NCBI GenBank assembly: GCA_014529385.2
Contig: CM043969.1
Coordinates: 32,716,446-32,780,445 of the forward strand
Direction: 5' to 3'
DNA: 64,000 nucleotides
Source of the DNA: Adiantum capillus-veneris
Lineage: Eukaryota; Streptophyta; Polypodiopsida; Polypodiales; Pteridaceae
Shown here one piece after another: positions 21,814-32,975 of the stretch. Numbering within the stretch: position 1 is the stretch's first letter; the number at the start of each line of letters is the position of its first letter. The position numbers and the translations under genes were made by a program. The notes beneath the pieces are model-generated. The model was not told where the DNA came from, did no database searches, and was given only the letters and a program-made list of their open reading frames with translations.

Positions 21814-24118
21814 TGTACAACATAGCTTCAACTTTATATTTTGCACAAAAAAGGAACTTAGAGCTTACGGAATCAAGTGACAAGATTTGGTTATAGCATC
21901 ACTAGCACATTTTCTTAGGGTTATGAGAGTCCTCTCACCATCCACCCTCTTACAATGGTAGCCAAACAATAGCCAATGAATCACAAGCAACAAAACAACA
22001 ACCTTCAATGAAACAAGTCACCTTATGAAGCTGAATGAGTTTGCCAAGCCAAATTGGAGGAGAAGCGTGAGCCTTTGGACATGAATTGCACCCAAAACTA
22101 CCAATTCATTGATGTTGGGGTAGATACAACAATGGTAGGAAGAATATCTTCTACTCGCACTCACTCAAACTAGCTCAAGATTTTCTATGCACCAAGGTGA
22201 TGGTGTATAGAAAGCTTACTCTCTCTTTACAACCAAGATAGAACTGGTGTGTGGTACGCTCAATCTAGTGTGCAATGGTATAGTGATCTCTTTTACAAGG
22301 AGGAATGGGTTCTATTTATAGGTTTTAGAAGCCTTGATTAGGATTAAGCCTAATCAATTTTATTAGGAAAGATCAAGGATTATGAATTTTTATGAATTTC
22401 AAATGAGAATGGGGTCTCTCTTTTCTCTTGAGTCACATGGATGTGGGCTCAAGTAAGAGAATTATTGATGTGGTGAAAGGAGAGAAACTTCCATGGGAGT
22501 GAGTGAATTTGGTTTACTTGTGCGGTTGCCTACTCCATATATTGATAGTGTGGGTGCATTTTTACAAGAGAAGTTAGTTGTTAGTGGTAATAATCACTAG
22601 AATTGTTAGTGATACATTTACAATGGGTAGGATGAGTTGATTTGATGAAGGAAGAGGGGTGAATTAAAAGAGAATCATTGAGATGGTGAAGCTTTGAAGA
22701 AGCTTGAACTCACCCTTGTGTGGAAAAAATGACCGCTGGTCTTCTTCTTCTTCTTCGCTTCTTTACGCCGCCGCCACGGTTGACCACCACGATGAAAAGA
22801 GGATTTTTTGATGAAAAATCCTCAATTTGCAGAAGTTATCATGGTGAAGATGCTGAATTTTAGATATTTTTAGGAGAGGTAAATGAAATTGTAACATAGA
22901 AGCAATAGAGAGAGACATGGAGAGGGTGTATGTATGTAGAGGTTCATAAAAGAACTACAGGGATGAGAGAGAAGGGTAATGGTGAAGAGGGTGGGAGAAG
23001 CCATGGAAATTGCAGGTTTGAGTGAGGGAAGGAGAGGGAGGGATGTGTAAGAGTGAGTAGGTGTGTGGAAGGGTGAGAGAAGACTAAGGGCTACTTGTGA
23101 GAAAAGTGGGCAGACTGGGGTCCACTCAAAAAATCATAGCTCACCGCTGGTAGCTCCAAAAATCATGAAAACATTTGAGGTGATTATTTAGAGCGTGGGC
23201 TATATTTTCTCTTTTGACCACCACTCCAAATTCAGAGTGGAGATAGGTGCCAAAATTCTCACCAAAAAAGCCTGTTTTTATGCCTGCAAAAGTCTTTTAG
23301 TGGCCCCCTCCTTTGTTGAATTTGTACAATGCATCCAAGAGTGAGCCCCTCCTTTGTCATATTATAATACAAAGCATCCAAGTTGCCCTTGACCCATGCA
23401 TGGAGGAGGATTATTGGTGAATAAAGAAATATATACATGGTGGGACTAGTGTATGGACTATTCATGGACTTTAGCTCAATGAACACATGGTGTTAGAATA
23501 ATGAGTAAAAATAATAATAAAAATATGGAGGAGTTATGGATATGGAAAGATATTGGAATCATATGATATGGTCCCTCCTTGAATTATTTTGGGTGAAAGA
23601 GGAAAAGGTATGCAAGTAAATAATATAATAAATGTAACCAATGAGTAGAAATCAATTTTTTGTTTTCACGAGGGTGAGGGTGAAAATGTGGGAGTGATTT
23701 GTATAAAGGAAAAATATGAGGTTAGAGTATGTACATATTGGCAAAAAATATAATTATGGTATAAGAGGATGAAAGAAGGTGTACATAGGTTTAATAAAAC
23801 ACACACCTAAGTAGAAATATTTAAATAAAATACCAAAATAATTATAAAAAATCCCTATATTTAGGCCATATATACAATGAAATATTTACACACAAAGAGG
23901 CCATAATATACTTTTATTTTATTTATTTTATTTATTTTTTTGATTCAACTAGCCCAGTGACTAGCTACCTGAGGATTTTAAGAAGATATGGGAAAAGCCC
24001 CCTAACTCACACACGCCTATGTACAGTGAAATGGTAGGGATAACCAAAATGTTTGAGTGATTTGATAGGGTGAGGTAACTTACTATAACAATTATGGAAA
24101 GCCGAAAAACGGCTATCA
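21499..24118 (-). mobile_element. Solo LTR (2.62 kb) inserted in the protease gene
   Basis: Read on the minus strand, it starts TGATAGCCG at 24118 and ends GCCTCA at 21499. This matches the LTR at 59598-62270 at both ends. Flanking ATAT occurs at 21495-21498 and 24119-24122, a 4-bp target duplication. No internal element sequence remains, so an LTR-LTR recombination probably excised it. A (GA)n tract at about 21761-21810 corresponds to (TC)n in the other copy. A CTATAAATAG-type TATA box lies near 22311-22320 on the minus strand. The middle third differs between the two LTRs, suggesting subfamilies. Confidence 0.92.
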
Positions 24119-24624
24119 ATATCAAAACCATGGCAGTACTGGATAGTGGGGTAGGCATAGCCATAGCCACGAAAGCAGTATGGGAATCATGGAGACAACT
24201 AGCCATTAGACAAACTCGAATGAAATTTCAATTGGCTAATGGACACATCGAAAGACCCTTAGGACTGATTGAAAAAGTGATAGTTAATTCTTGTGGGATT
24301 GAATATCAACACACTTTTTCCATAGTGGACTTTGGAAAGAAACTCAATTACAAAATCATCTTGGGAAGACCTTTCATGCGACAAGTACAACTCATTCAAG
24401 ATTGGGGAAACAATTATTTATACTTGAAGCAAGTGGGATCAATAACAAGGGTTAATCTGAAAGATCATACTTATAGAGATGTCATGAAAACACCCATACA
24501 AGTATTTGACTCAATCTCTTCAGCTGAAACTAAGCTTCCATTTTGGTTAAACAAAGACACACCTATTTGGATGTGCCGAGCCTCAAAAAATGGGAGCTTA
24601 AAACGAGAAGAATGTATCTTATAA
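24119..24624 (+). pseudogene. Aspartic protease of the Tat-like element
   Basis: Retropepsin that processes the gag-pol polyprotein. The active-site triad D-S-G is intact at 24142-24150 (AVLDSGVGIAIATK). It is followed by the flap-side ANGHIERPLGLIEKVIV and the C-terminal ILGRPFM. The frame is continuous with 21347-21498 once the solo LTR and one copy of the 4-bp target duplication are ignored. The protease was therefore intact in frame when the LTR inserted. The ORF ends at 24624; 24625-25088 has only short frames with stops. Confidence 0.85.
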
Positions 24625-25088
24625 AGGGATTGCATAAATGAAACCTATTTACCTGAACGCTTTTTGAAGCATTTGTTTGAGCCATTTGAGTGGAGTCAAA
24701 TTTTAGCAAAACTAGATGTATGTGTAAATATGTCTATGCCTACTCAATTTTGCAACGAGAATGGCTATGACATAATTCCCATAAAATTTATCTCAACCCT
24801 TCACACTGAAGACGAAATTAGTAATCCAAGGACTTAATGAAGGCTCAACAAGCCTTTTTAGACCTCTACTAGGATGCAACAAATGAGTTAGAAGAATATT
24901 CAACTACCGCAGATGATTCAGAGATAAACTACTCATGAAAGGAGGGGAGGAAAAGTTTTTTGACTTTCCAAACCAGAAACGAAGAAGACAGAAATGGTAT
25001 AGAAGGAAAAGAGACACGAGAAACTTGAAAGCTAGACCTATGCCATCAGTCTCCTGTAGAACACAGTTCTTGATGTAGATAGACGCAC

Positions 25089-25511
25089 ATGATGGTGTCA
25101 AAGGACAAAATCACTGGTAGACGTCCTTTAAATGAAAAACAAGAAATGTCAAAAACATTGAGAAAAACGAGAAAGGAAAATCAAGCAAAACCTAGAAACC
25201 AGGACAAGGACTCAACCATGACACGAGTTGAACAAAGAAAGAAATATCAAGAGTTGAAAAAATCTCTAAAGGAGATATATACAACTGAAATGGAAACCAC
25301 TGAGAAGGATCGTAAAGATGTAATGAGTGTCCCATCCCACTACAAGAAATATACTCTCCAAGACAGAAAAATAATAGTTGAAGAACCTATCAGAGAATTA
25401 CGAAAACACGGCGAGTCCTACGAAGGTTCTCAAAACGCAAAAAAGATAGATCTGGCCGAACCAGGAGAAGAGCCTAGACCTGCCTACATTTTAAACGACT
25501 TGACGAAATAA
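25089..25511 (+). pseudogene. Protease-RT linker of the Tat-like element
   Basis: A Lys/Glu-rich 140-codon frame with a true ATG at 25089 (MMVSKDKITGRRPLNEKQEM). It lies between protease and RT and ends PAYILNDLTK before a stop. It has no catalytic motif. It is the usual variable linker in this part of Tat/Athila pol. Confidence 0.5.
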
Positions 25512-26268
25512 GAAGAAGAGATTTTATTAATCTTACTAAAAGAATTCGGAGATATCTTTGCTTGGTCTTATAAGGATCTCAAGGGTGTTGATCTAGAAAT
25601 TTGTCAACATACATACCTATGAGAAATGATGTGAAACCAAGCAGAGAAACGCCATACACATATAATGAGACATTTTCCAGAAAGATCAAAGAAGAGATAG
25701 AGAAGCTAAAGGAAGCCCAATTCATTTAGGAAGTTGAACACCCAAATTGGGTTTCTCCAATTATGGTAGTACCCAAGAAAAATGGAAAATTAAGAGTATG
25801 CATCAATCTCAAGAAAGTGAATGCAGCTACCATTACAGACAACTTTCCTCTTCCAATCATTGAGAATGTTTTAGAATGAGTTACAAATTCTTAGATGGAT
25901 TTTTGAGATACAATCAACTTTTGGTTGATCCCAAAAATCAGCACAAAATTGCCTTTTCAATTGAATGGGGTAATTTTGCCTATCGGGTTATGCCTATTGG
26001 GTTAACTAATGCTCCTGCCACCTTTGAAATATTGATGAGCCATGCTGTTAAAGAATATCTTTGAAATTTATTGGAAGTATATATGGATGATCTATGCGTA
26101 CATTCATCAATCTGGGCTGATCATTTTGAACACCTCAAAAAGGTATTCAAAAAATGTAGACTTTATAGGATTTGCTTAAATCGTGACATGTGTATATTTA
26201 TGGGTAGACAAGGAAAATTTCTTGGACATATAGTGTCTAAAAATTCTTGGACATATAGTGTCTAAAAA
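25512..26268 (+). pseudogene. Reverse transcriptase of the Tat-like element, broken
   Basis: RNA-directed DNA polymerase. In order: DIFAWSYKDLKGVDLEI near 25552; the RT N-terminal VSPIMVVPKKNGKLRVCINL; KKVNAATITDNFPLP near 25816; RVMPIGLTNAPATFE near 25984; the catalytic YMDD at 26080-26091; and GKFLGHIVSKN near 26213. The NAAT and FAWS words are typical of Tat/Athila lineages. Stops and frame changes occur near 25621, 25727, 25878 and 26063. A 25-bp tandem duplication at 26219-26268 shifts the frame just after the GHIVS motif. Confidence 0.9.
26219..26268 (+). repeat. 25-bp tandem duplication disrupting RT
   Basis: TTCTTGGACATATAGTGTCT plus AAAAA occurs at 26219-26243 and again at 26244-26268 without change. 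The length is not a multiple of three, so it breaks the reading frame. Perfect identity implies a recent slip. Confidence 0.9.
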
Positions 26269-26584
26269 TGACATACCTATTGATATGGATAAAATTCATG
26301 TTATCGCTGATTTGCCTAGGCCGACAACAGTCAAATGGGTTCAAGCCTCCATGGGACATTGTGAATATTACACACTGTTCATTTACATGTACGCTATAAT
26401 TGCAAAACCCATGTATAGCTTGATTACACGCTTTGAATGGACTGATGAGTGTGAAGAATCCTTCATGAAGTTTAAGCAAGCTCACTTCAACTATATTATT
26501 GAAAGAACCAAATGGGAATAAGATATTCCACATACATGTAGATGCTTCCAATTTTGCCATCCGATGTATACTAGCTGTCATTAA
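26258..26584 (+). pseudogene. RT thumb and RNase H start of the Tat-like element
   Basis: The frame from 26258 reads DKIHVIADLPRPTTVKWVQA and then FEWTDECEESFMKFKQA, the RT connection region. After a stop, HVDASNFAIRCILAV at about 26536-26580 is the start of RNase H, with the first catalytic Asp. It ends abruptly: the next bases match 3'-internal sequence also seen at 3715. The rest of RNase H and the integrase are deleted. Confidence 0.85.
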
Positions 26585-26826
26585 ATCTAGTATCTAACCA
26601 ACTCAAACGATTTTATCATATACAATTGATCATTTAATGTGGGATAATAAATGGGAACAAGGGTTAGAATATAGACATGTGCTTATGGATCTATCTCAAC
26701 ACGGGGCCATTGGTAAAGGAGCCCAAATGAGATATGGTCTGTCAAAAAGAAAGGTTAACTAATGGAGCTTAAAAGACCTTAGCGTTAGCTTCATTCAAGA
26801 CCTCCAATGGTTAGTGTTAAAAGTCG
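26585..26826 (+). other. 3'-internal retroelement sequence shared with 3715-3960
   Basis: TAGTATCTAACC..ATTGATCATTTAAT and later AATGGAGCTTAAAAGACCT parallel 3705-3925 and 11150-11385. The join to RNase H at about 26575-26585 lies at TGTCAT plus AAA, a word present in both parents (for example 3691-3699). It looks like a microhomology deletion. Confidence 0.6.
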
Positions 26827-26997
26827 TTTGACCTTAGGCAAGCTAGGGCTGAGCATGAGGTAGGAACCTGACCTAAACTTACCTTTGACCTTAGGCAATC
26901 TAGGGATGAGATTGAGGTGGGAAGCCTACCTAAACTTTCCTTTGAACTTATGCAAGCTAGGGCTGAGCTTGAGGTGGGAACTCCACCTAAGGTGCTT
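26827..26997. repeat. 57-bp minisatellite, three copies
   Basis: TTTGACCTTAGGCAAGCTAG begins units at 26827, 26884 and 26941, with a 57-bp spacing and about 85% similarity. Confidence 0.9.
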
Positions 26998-27042
26998 GTC
27001 ATGCTTGATGACTAAGGTACTTGAGGTACTTTTCATACATAA

Positions 27043-27318
27043 TGAGGAAGGTGCTTAAGAAGCTTCCTATACATGGGGGGTAAGGTGCTTGAGTCAAAAA
27101 GAGACCCTACAAACTTAATGAGGAAGTTTCTTGAGAAGATTCCAATACATGGGGGGTAAGGTGCATGAGTCAAAAAGAGACCCTACAAACTTAATGAGGA
27201 AGTTGCTTGAGAAGCTTACTATACATGGAGGGTAAGGTGCTTGAGTCAAAAAGAGACCCTACAAACTTAATGAGGAAGTTGCTTGAGAAGCTTCCTATGC
27301 ATGAAAGTCCCAAAGTTA
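27043..27318. repeat. 76-bp minisatellite, three and a half copies
   Basis: TGAGGAAGTTGCTTGAGAAG begins units at 27043, 27119, 27195 and 27271, exactly 76 bp apart. Each unit ends with AGAGACCCTACAAACTTAA. The last copy is cut after about 45 bp. A 125-codon frame from 27207 runs out of this repeat to 27584 (FYLTFYSPKGHPFSKRAYGT). It has no recognised domain and is not called a gene. Confidence 0.92.
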
Positions 27319-27653
27319 GGGGAATCTTTTACCTAACCTTCTACTCACCCAAAGGGCACCCCTTTTCTAAAAGGGCATATGGGACACAGGTCACTCTCAC
27401 TAAGCTTAACCACATGGTGTGCTTGAAAACTATTGGTTGGGCTAAAGAGGGATCCAATGAGGTTCTAGTTCCATCCAACAAATATCTAGATATTTTCAAG
27501 CTCTCTGTCTCTCTAGGGAGTAAGGAGGACACTTGTCAAAAGACTACCCATGTACTTCACTTCATGCTGCATGTGATTGGCTAGGGGAAGAAGGGTCCAA
27601 TGAGCTTGCAGCATAAGGAAATGTTGCAACTCGCTCCAAGCAAGCAAGGGGGG

Positions 27654-28389
27654 TGCTAGGGTGATATACACCACACACACACTCATTTTGTGGATCCATT
27701 CTCACTTGGTGAAAGTGGAGGAACTCCACGTCCTTCTCCAAGCTTGTGAGAAGTGATAGACTACACCAACACTCTTGGCTATGGAATGAAAATCCAACCA
27801 AGAGCCATGCTTCAATGCTTAAGCTTACCATCTTCTCCATCTTCATTGCTATGCTATTATGTTTGCTAGCATTACTATGCTATTATCTATGCTAGCAAGA
27901 AGAGTGATGATAAGTGAGGAAATATTTCTTTCTCCTATGGAATGTTCCTTCTTCCTCTTCCGTACCTTCATTCCACGCTAGCTCTCTCCACCTTCGAAGG
28001 TGTTTGAGGCCTTGGGATTGAGGCTTGGGATATTTTATGCTTTCTACAAAGTTTATGTTATGTTTGTAATGCATGAAGCTTTCCATTTTCATTGCATCAC
28101 CTAGGTCACAAGGAACACAAAGATTGTATTGTACCAAGTCTCTCTTGATGGGAGAAACTATAATACAAATGCCAATTGGAGGGGGGACCGGCTCTGTAAA
28201 CTATTGTCATGTTCTCTAAACTCTCTCTCTTGCAAAAGTATTGTTCATGCCAAGTTAACTAAGTACCATGTTTATGTTGCTACCATCAATTAAGTTCACC
28301 CGCTATGCTCACAAAGTAATCTCACAAAAGTGCTTCATCTAATTTCCTAATTCCACTACTCTCAAAATTCATTAGCCATTTCCATTACA
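27654..28389 (+). repeat. Probable LTR of a Met-primed retroelement
   Basis: The right edge is well placed: TTCCATTACA at 28389 is followed by one base and then an initiator-Met primer site. The left edge is tentative: a G-rich PPT-like AGCAAGGGGGG precedes TGCTAGGGTG at 27654, giving TG...CA ends and a 736-bp LTR. No second copy lies in the window to confirm it. Confidence 0.5.
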
Positions 28390-28390
28390 T

Positions 28391-28402
28391 TGGTATCAGA
28401 GA
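28391..28402 (+). other. Primer-binding site complementary to initiator Met-tRNA
   Basis: TGGTATCAGAGA matches the common plant retroelement primer site TGGTATCAGAGC at 11 of 12 positions. It directly follows the LTR end. Confidence 0.85.
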
Positions 28403-28788
28403 ATTTGGTTTCTCTTTTCTTGCTTAAGAAGAGAGGTCCTTAAGTAGCCTATTAATGGTTGTTTTTGTTAATTATACTAGGGTAAGTGGGACTGGGATCT
28501 ATTATCGGTTTTGTTGAGCCCACTATGTGAGATATGTTGCACACCTCGAGAGCTTTGGTCTTAAGAATGGAGTCTATTTAGACTTGCTTACGGATTTACC
28601 ATTAATGAGCCATAAGAAGTCCAAAAGGAACTATCCCTTAGCAACTTCGCTATGTTAGACTCACCCCACTACTCTCTATAATTAACCAATTCAATCTGTG
28701 CGTGTACATACTTAAGTGCCTATTTTCAAAGGCTAAGAGGAGTAGCAACTAAGGTTTTGAATTTTCAAAGCATACACTAAGTAGACAC

Positions 28789-29058
28789 ATGAGTTTGATT
28801 AACATGGCTGACAATAACCGAGAGAGTAGAATGAACATTGATAACTTTGATTTTGCACATGAAGGTGCCAATGATGATGCCCCCATGTTTGTTAATTATC
28901 TTGTCACTAGGTTGCAACAAGATATGGGCAACCCCACTTTTAAAGCCGAAGTTACTCAACAACTTCATGCTTATGGGATTTCCTTTCCTCTCCAAGAAAA
29001 AAGAGAGCTTACGAGGCCTCTTGATGAGACCCCTAAAATAAGACTCTCTCCGATACGA
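28789..29058 (+). pseudogene. Gag N-terminal fragment of the Met-primed element
   Basis: A frame from 28789 (first ATG in the same frame at 28804, MADNNRESRMNIDNFDFAHE) runs about 85 codons through VNYLVTRLQQDMGNPTFKAE and LTRPLDETPKIR. It is cut at 29058 by the next element; the residues shown after that are encoded by the LTR. It lies about 400 bp after the primer site, where gag is expected. Copia versus gypsy origin cannot be decided. Confidence 0.45.
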
Positions 29059-30885
29059 TGTCGTGCAACTCCTCTGCCATGTAGAGAAAAAGAGCTAAGA
29101 AATGTAAGCTAAGCTTCTTTGAAGCCGACACATAAAGTGAGCAGTGATCATGGCTTGATAACAGGCCAAGCTTAATGATTAATGTATGCCAGATGAAGCT
29201 TAGAAGGGCCAACAGATGCCTCAACGATGCCAAAAATGAGTATGCTTGCAGTGCCCATAGATGAGAGATTATGATCTAGAACTGTAGTGCTTGAAGTGCT
29301 CTACCGGCCTGTCTTTACGGCTCGTCGATTGGAGTCACGGGGTGAAGAAGTTATGGCACTTTGAAGTTTAATTCGATTGCAGATCCGTACCGGATTGGAC
29401 AACTGCAGTTGAGGTGACAGAATTGAAATGAATGCACGGGCCTTGTGGAGCGCGTTAGTCTTTTCAGATCAGTGATCGGAGTTCTGGTTGCCAAGATATA
29501 ATCCTTTAAAGATTCACAGGGGGTCGGCTCTGTCGCAGTCTGATGCGCTCAGTCGGTGTGCCATCTGAGATTTTTTTTACTTTGACCAAGTTTTGGAATG
29601 TCATGCAACAACACTTTGGTTGATATGTTGTGTGTCACAAGAATATTATGTATTGGAGGTTGCTAATAGCAGGAAATTCCCAACATGACTATGGATTAAG
29701 AAGATACAAATCGAGGGTCATTGTTCAAATGCAATCACTTATACTTGCATCTAGCTAGCATGCTTGTGGCACTATTCAAGACTTTTTTAAGGGCATCAAA
29801 ATTCACGATGATATTGGGCTCCTGGAGAAAGTTGTTGTGCTTGGCAATACCTCGGTCGGCATGTATGCTAAATGTGGTGCCCAACAAGGGCCAAGGGCCA
29901 CCCAAATTAAACCCAAGTGGCCACCTAAGAAGGCAAGCTGGTTGGCCGCCCAATGCTTGGCAATACCTTGGTCGACATTAAGCTATGCATGCCACCCTGG
30001 GGTCGCCCAAGTGGGTATGGTTGGAGGCCGATGGTTGAAAGCCGCCCACCCAATGAGAAAAGGGCCGCCCACTAGGAGCCCTAAGGTGAGTAGGTGTGAA
30101 AAACAAAAAAGAAGAAGGAAAGCATGGGCGTTCAACAGTGTAGAGAGGTGTAGGGAAGAGGAGATGACGTCGCGCTGGCCAACTCGGGCCTTAGACGCCC
30201 TCGCTGCAATAACAAATAATGCTTAGGAGGTCGGCGCGCCCATGTTCGGTACGAGTTGCGCGATTTTTCATGCTAGCCGAGATCTCATTTTCCATGTCAT
30301 CATAGCGGTTTCCATTCCACGTCAATGACACGAGCGCTACGGCAAGGGGAGGCAAGGAGCTATTAATAGCGAAAAATTTTGCATGAGTCAGACACTTTTA
30401 CATGTACGTTAGGAGGAGAAGGACGAAGGAGATGGAAGCTAAGCAAGAGGGAAGCGAGGCAAGATATCCATCGAAGCAAGAAGCTCCTTGATCTCCATCG
30501 AAGCAAGCTCCTTTGATCTCTCCATCGAAGCAAGCTTCCTTGATTTCCATCGAAGCTAAGCAAGAGGGTAAGCTAAGCTCTCTCTTGAACTTCAGTCAAA
30601 TCCAAGCCAAAGGGGAGCTCTCTCTCTCAATCCAAACCGCTAAGGGCGAGCTCTCTCTCAACAATCAAAACCAAGCCAGGGATTGGGCGAGCTCTCTCTC
30701 TTAACCTCCAACCCAAGCAAAGGCTTTGCAACCAAGGCACCAAGGAGACTATTCCTCATCGGCTTAGGCAAGGAGATATCATCAAGGCTTGTAAGCAGTC
30801 ATAGGAGAAGAAATACTTTCGGCATAGACATTGATTGAAGACAAATTCAACAGATAGAATCGACACAATAGGATTTTCCTCGTCA
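29059..30885 (+). repeat. 5' LTR of gypsy element 1 (1.83 kb)
   Basis: TGTCGTGCAACTC at 29059 through TTTTCCTCGTCA at 30885 matches 36303-38124. It carries a PPR-like fragment and repeated GAGCTCTCTCTC words near the right end. The right edge is odd. The corresponding sequence after 38124 resembles part of the LTR of the reverse-oriented relative (both have a GTTAATGG..CC stretch, then GTTTAAGCTC or similar). LTR 1 has therefore probably lost its true 3' terminus and primer site, since no primer site is visible at 30886. No matching target duplication is seen (TACGA against GTAGG). Confidence 0.85.
29755..29885 (+). pseudogene. PPR-like fragment inside LTR 1
   Basis: In one frame the DNA reads GIKIHDDIGLLEKVVVLGNT followed by SVGMYAKCGAQQ. 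This is the turn of a plant PLS-type pentatricopeptide repeat (IH..I...G....V..GN.LV.MYAKCG). A second, poorer copy (LGNTLVDI) lies near 29951-29980. PPR proteins bind organelle RNA, but this piece is too short and broken to function. Confidence 0.65.
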
Positions 30886-31855
30886 GAAGCAGAAGGCTCT
30901 GGCAGGAGAATTGGGATTGACATCAGATTGGAAAATAGTATCTGAAGCGGTGAACACGATCGTAAAACGACAGAAGCGGGGTGATAAGCAAATTGTGATC
31001 AAGGTACTGGATGATGATGAAGAAGAGCTTAAAGAGAAGCCGCCCTCTACATTACCCAAAGTGGAGGGGCCTATTCTTGACGATCTCGTTAAAGGTATTC
31101 AAGAACTAAATTTGAATTTTAAAACTGTTAAATTTGAAGGGTTAGTTGCAAAGGGGTCTACTTCTGAACCTAAGCAGTAGCAACCACCACGTAAAAATTG
31201 GGATCGATGCATGTGGTGCGATAGTGAAGAACACATGTTTGTGAGAGAGTGTCATGAGTTTGATGAAGCTTATAAGAAGGACGTGGTTTTCTGGAAAGAC
31301 AAGAAGATTCATCTCAGGGCGAGAGGGGAACTGCTCCGCTTGAACTTTGGCAGAGGTGGAATGAAGAAGATAGTGGAGGAAATACAGCATAATGTTGCCC
31401 TTGTGGAAGCAGCTGCATATGGGCTGCAAGTTTGTGGTAAGCAAGATGATGATGGTACAGGTGCAAAGGGCCAGTTTTGGCCATATGCTCTAAAGATAGC
31501 AGAAGCAAGAAAGGTAACATACGGGAAGCTACGAGAGGTGGGGAATTCAATTTGAGAAACCGCTGGGTGGACCGATCCAGTGGATTCTCTTTCGGTATAT
31601 GCTTATATTGCTAAAGCTCAAGCCAATGAAGCTATGGTGGACGAGAAGTGGAAAAGAGATGAAGAGGTGGCTGGGGCGTCAAAAAGGTCGATGAGATCCA
31701 ACAATAAGAAAGAAGAAGTGCCAGCTCCTAAACCTACTCCGGAGGTGGTTATGGAAGAGGCTCCGAAGGATAAGAAGCAAGGTAAGCATAAAGGGCCCTC
31801 ATATAAACTCAAGTCTGATATTGAACTGGCTACAGATTTGAAGAACGTATCCTAA
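30886..31855 (+). pseudogene. Gag of gypsy element 1
   Basis: Frames 30911-31180, 31211-31555 and 31580-31855 are separated by single stops. Near 31201-31260 the frame reads DRCMWCDSEEHMFVRECHEF, a zinc-knuckle-like motif with C-x2-C-x4-H but five rather than four residues before the last Cys. After it, YKKDVVFWKDKKIHLRA and GGMKKIVEEIQHNVALVE are conserved in the reverse relative at 42818-43099. The third frame is acidic and Lys-rich. No ATG start is established, and the capsid N-terminus seems deleted together with the LTR end. Confidence 0.75.
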
Positions 31856-31989
31856 ATAGTAAAGTGGAGCTCACCTTGGGGGATATTCTTGGAATTGCTA
31901 AGCGCGAGTTCCACTAAGAGATCATCGACATTATAAAAAGAAAGCGGTAAGTACTGAGTGATCAAGAGTCAGATCCAGTTAAAAGCCAA

Positions 31990-32682
31990 GTGGTTCGTCA
32001 CATTGAAGCAATTTTGGAAGACTATGAAGAGTACTTAGTAGATCTTGAAGAAGAAGAGCCAAACCTTGTGGTAGTTCCCAACCCGATTATACTTGAGGTA
32101 AGAAACATGCATTTTAATGACGGCGGTGAAGATGAAGAAGTTATACCCAAGAGTCACTTTTCGAGGACTCATTGGGCAAGAGCTATGACAGAAACAGTGG
32201 TAAAGCTTGGCGACATTGAGGAGCCGGTCTTAGCCCTCATAGACCATGGTTCAGAAATCAATCTCATGGCAAAGAATTTGCACCAAAAGGGGAAGTGGCC
32301 TATTGATGTAGATCACGGGTGGCAGATTCGAGCTGCCAACATGCTTCCTGGAGATCTTTACGGTGCATGTGCAAATGTTAAGGTAACTATTGGGGATGTC
32401 TGTGATGAGCATAACTTTTTTATACAGGATCATTCCTCCTACCCATTGATTCTGGGACAACCCTACATTACGGCTGTGCGGATGGAAACTAAGGTGCTCG
32501 ATGATGGCTCGGCCTATGCCAGGGTTCGAAGCCTAGATGGTATGAACACGGTTCAATTTCTAACTATATGTGTTGATCATGCTAGAAACAAAGACATTTT
32601 ATGTGATTGTCCAATGCCAAAGATACATAAGGAATTTAAAGAACAAAGATTTGCTCAGGATTTTCTTGGGGTGCCACTATAA
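31990..32682 (+). pseudogene. Aspartic protease region of gypsy element 1
   Basis: A 230-codon frame, opening at GTG. It carries VLALIDHGSEINLMAKNL, the retropepsin active-site segment with Ser replaced by His (D-H-G at 32242-32250). It is followed by GACANVKVTIGDVCDEHNFF and PLILGQPYITAVRM, the C-terminal ILGxPxI element. The active-site change suggests loss of activity. The stretch 32683-32975 has only stop-broken linker. Confidence 0.75.
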
Positions 32683-32975
32683 AGCGGGACTATGGTGGTG
32701 CAAATGAGGAGAAGTTCTCGCAAAGAGAAACCTTATCTTCAGGATTTCTAGGGTTGACATCTGAGGGTTTAGTATCTTACAGGAAATTTAATGATTTAAC
32801 TAAGTGGGAGAAATAATATGTTTCAAGCATTCAAAGTGACTTTCAAGGATGTGATGTGCTAGAACCGGATGATGTGATATCACGAATCTTCAAAGAGATC
32901 TCTTATGTTGATACTACGTCAGAGCTTGAGGATATCAAGCAGAACAGGTTAGAAAGTTGAATTGAAATTGTTAAA

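Noticed and set aside
27207-27584. 125-codon frame as a host gene
   Set aside because: Its first third is minisatellite, it opens at a non-ATG codon, and no family or splice evidence supports it.
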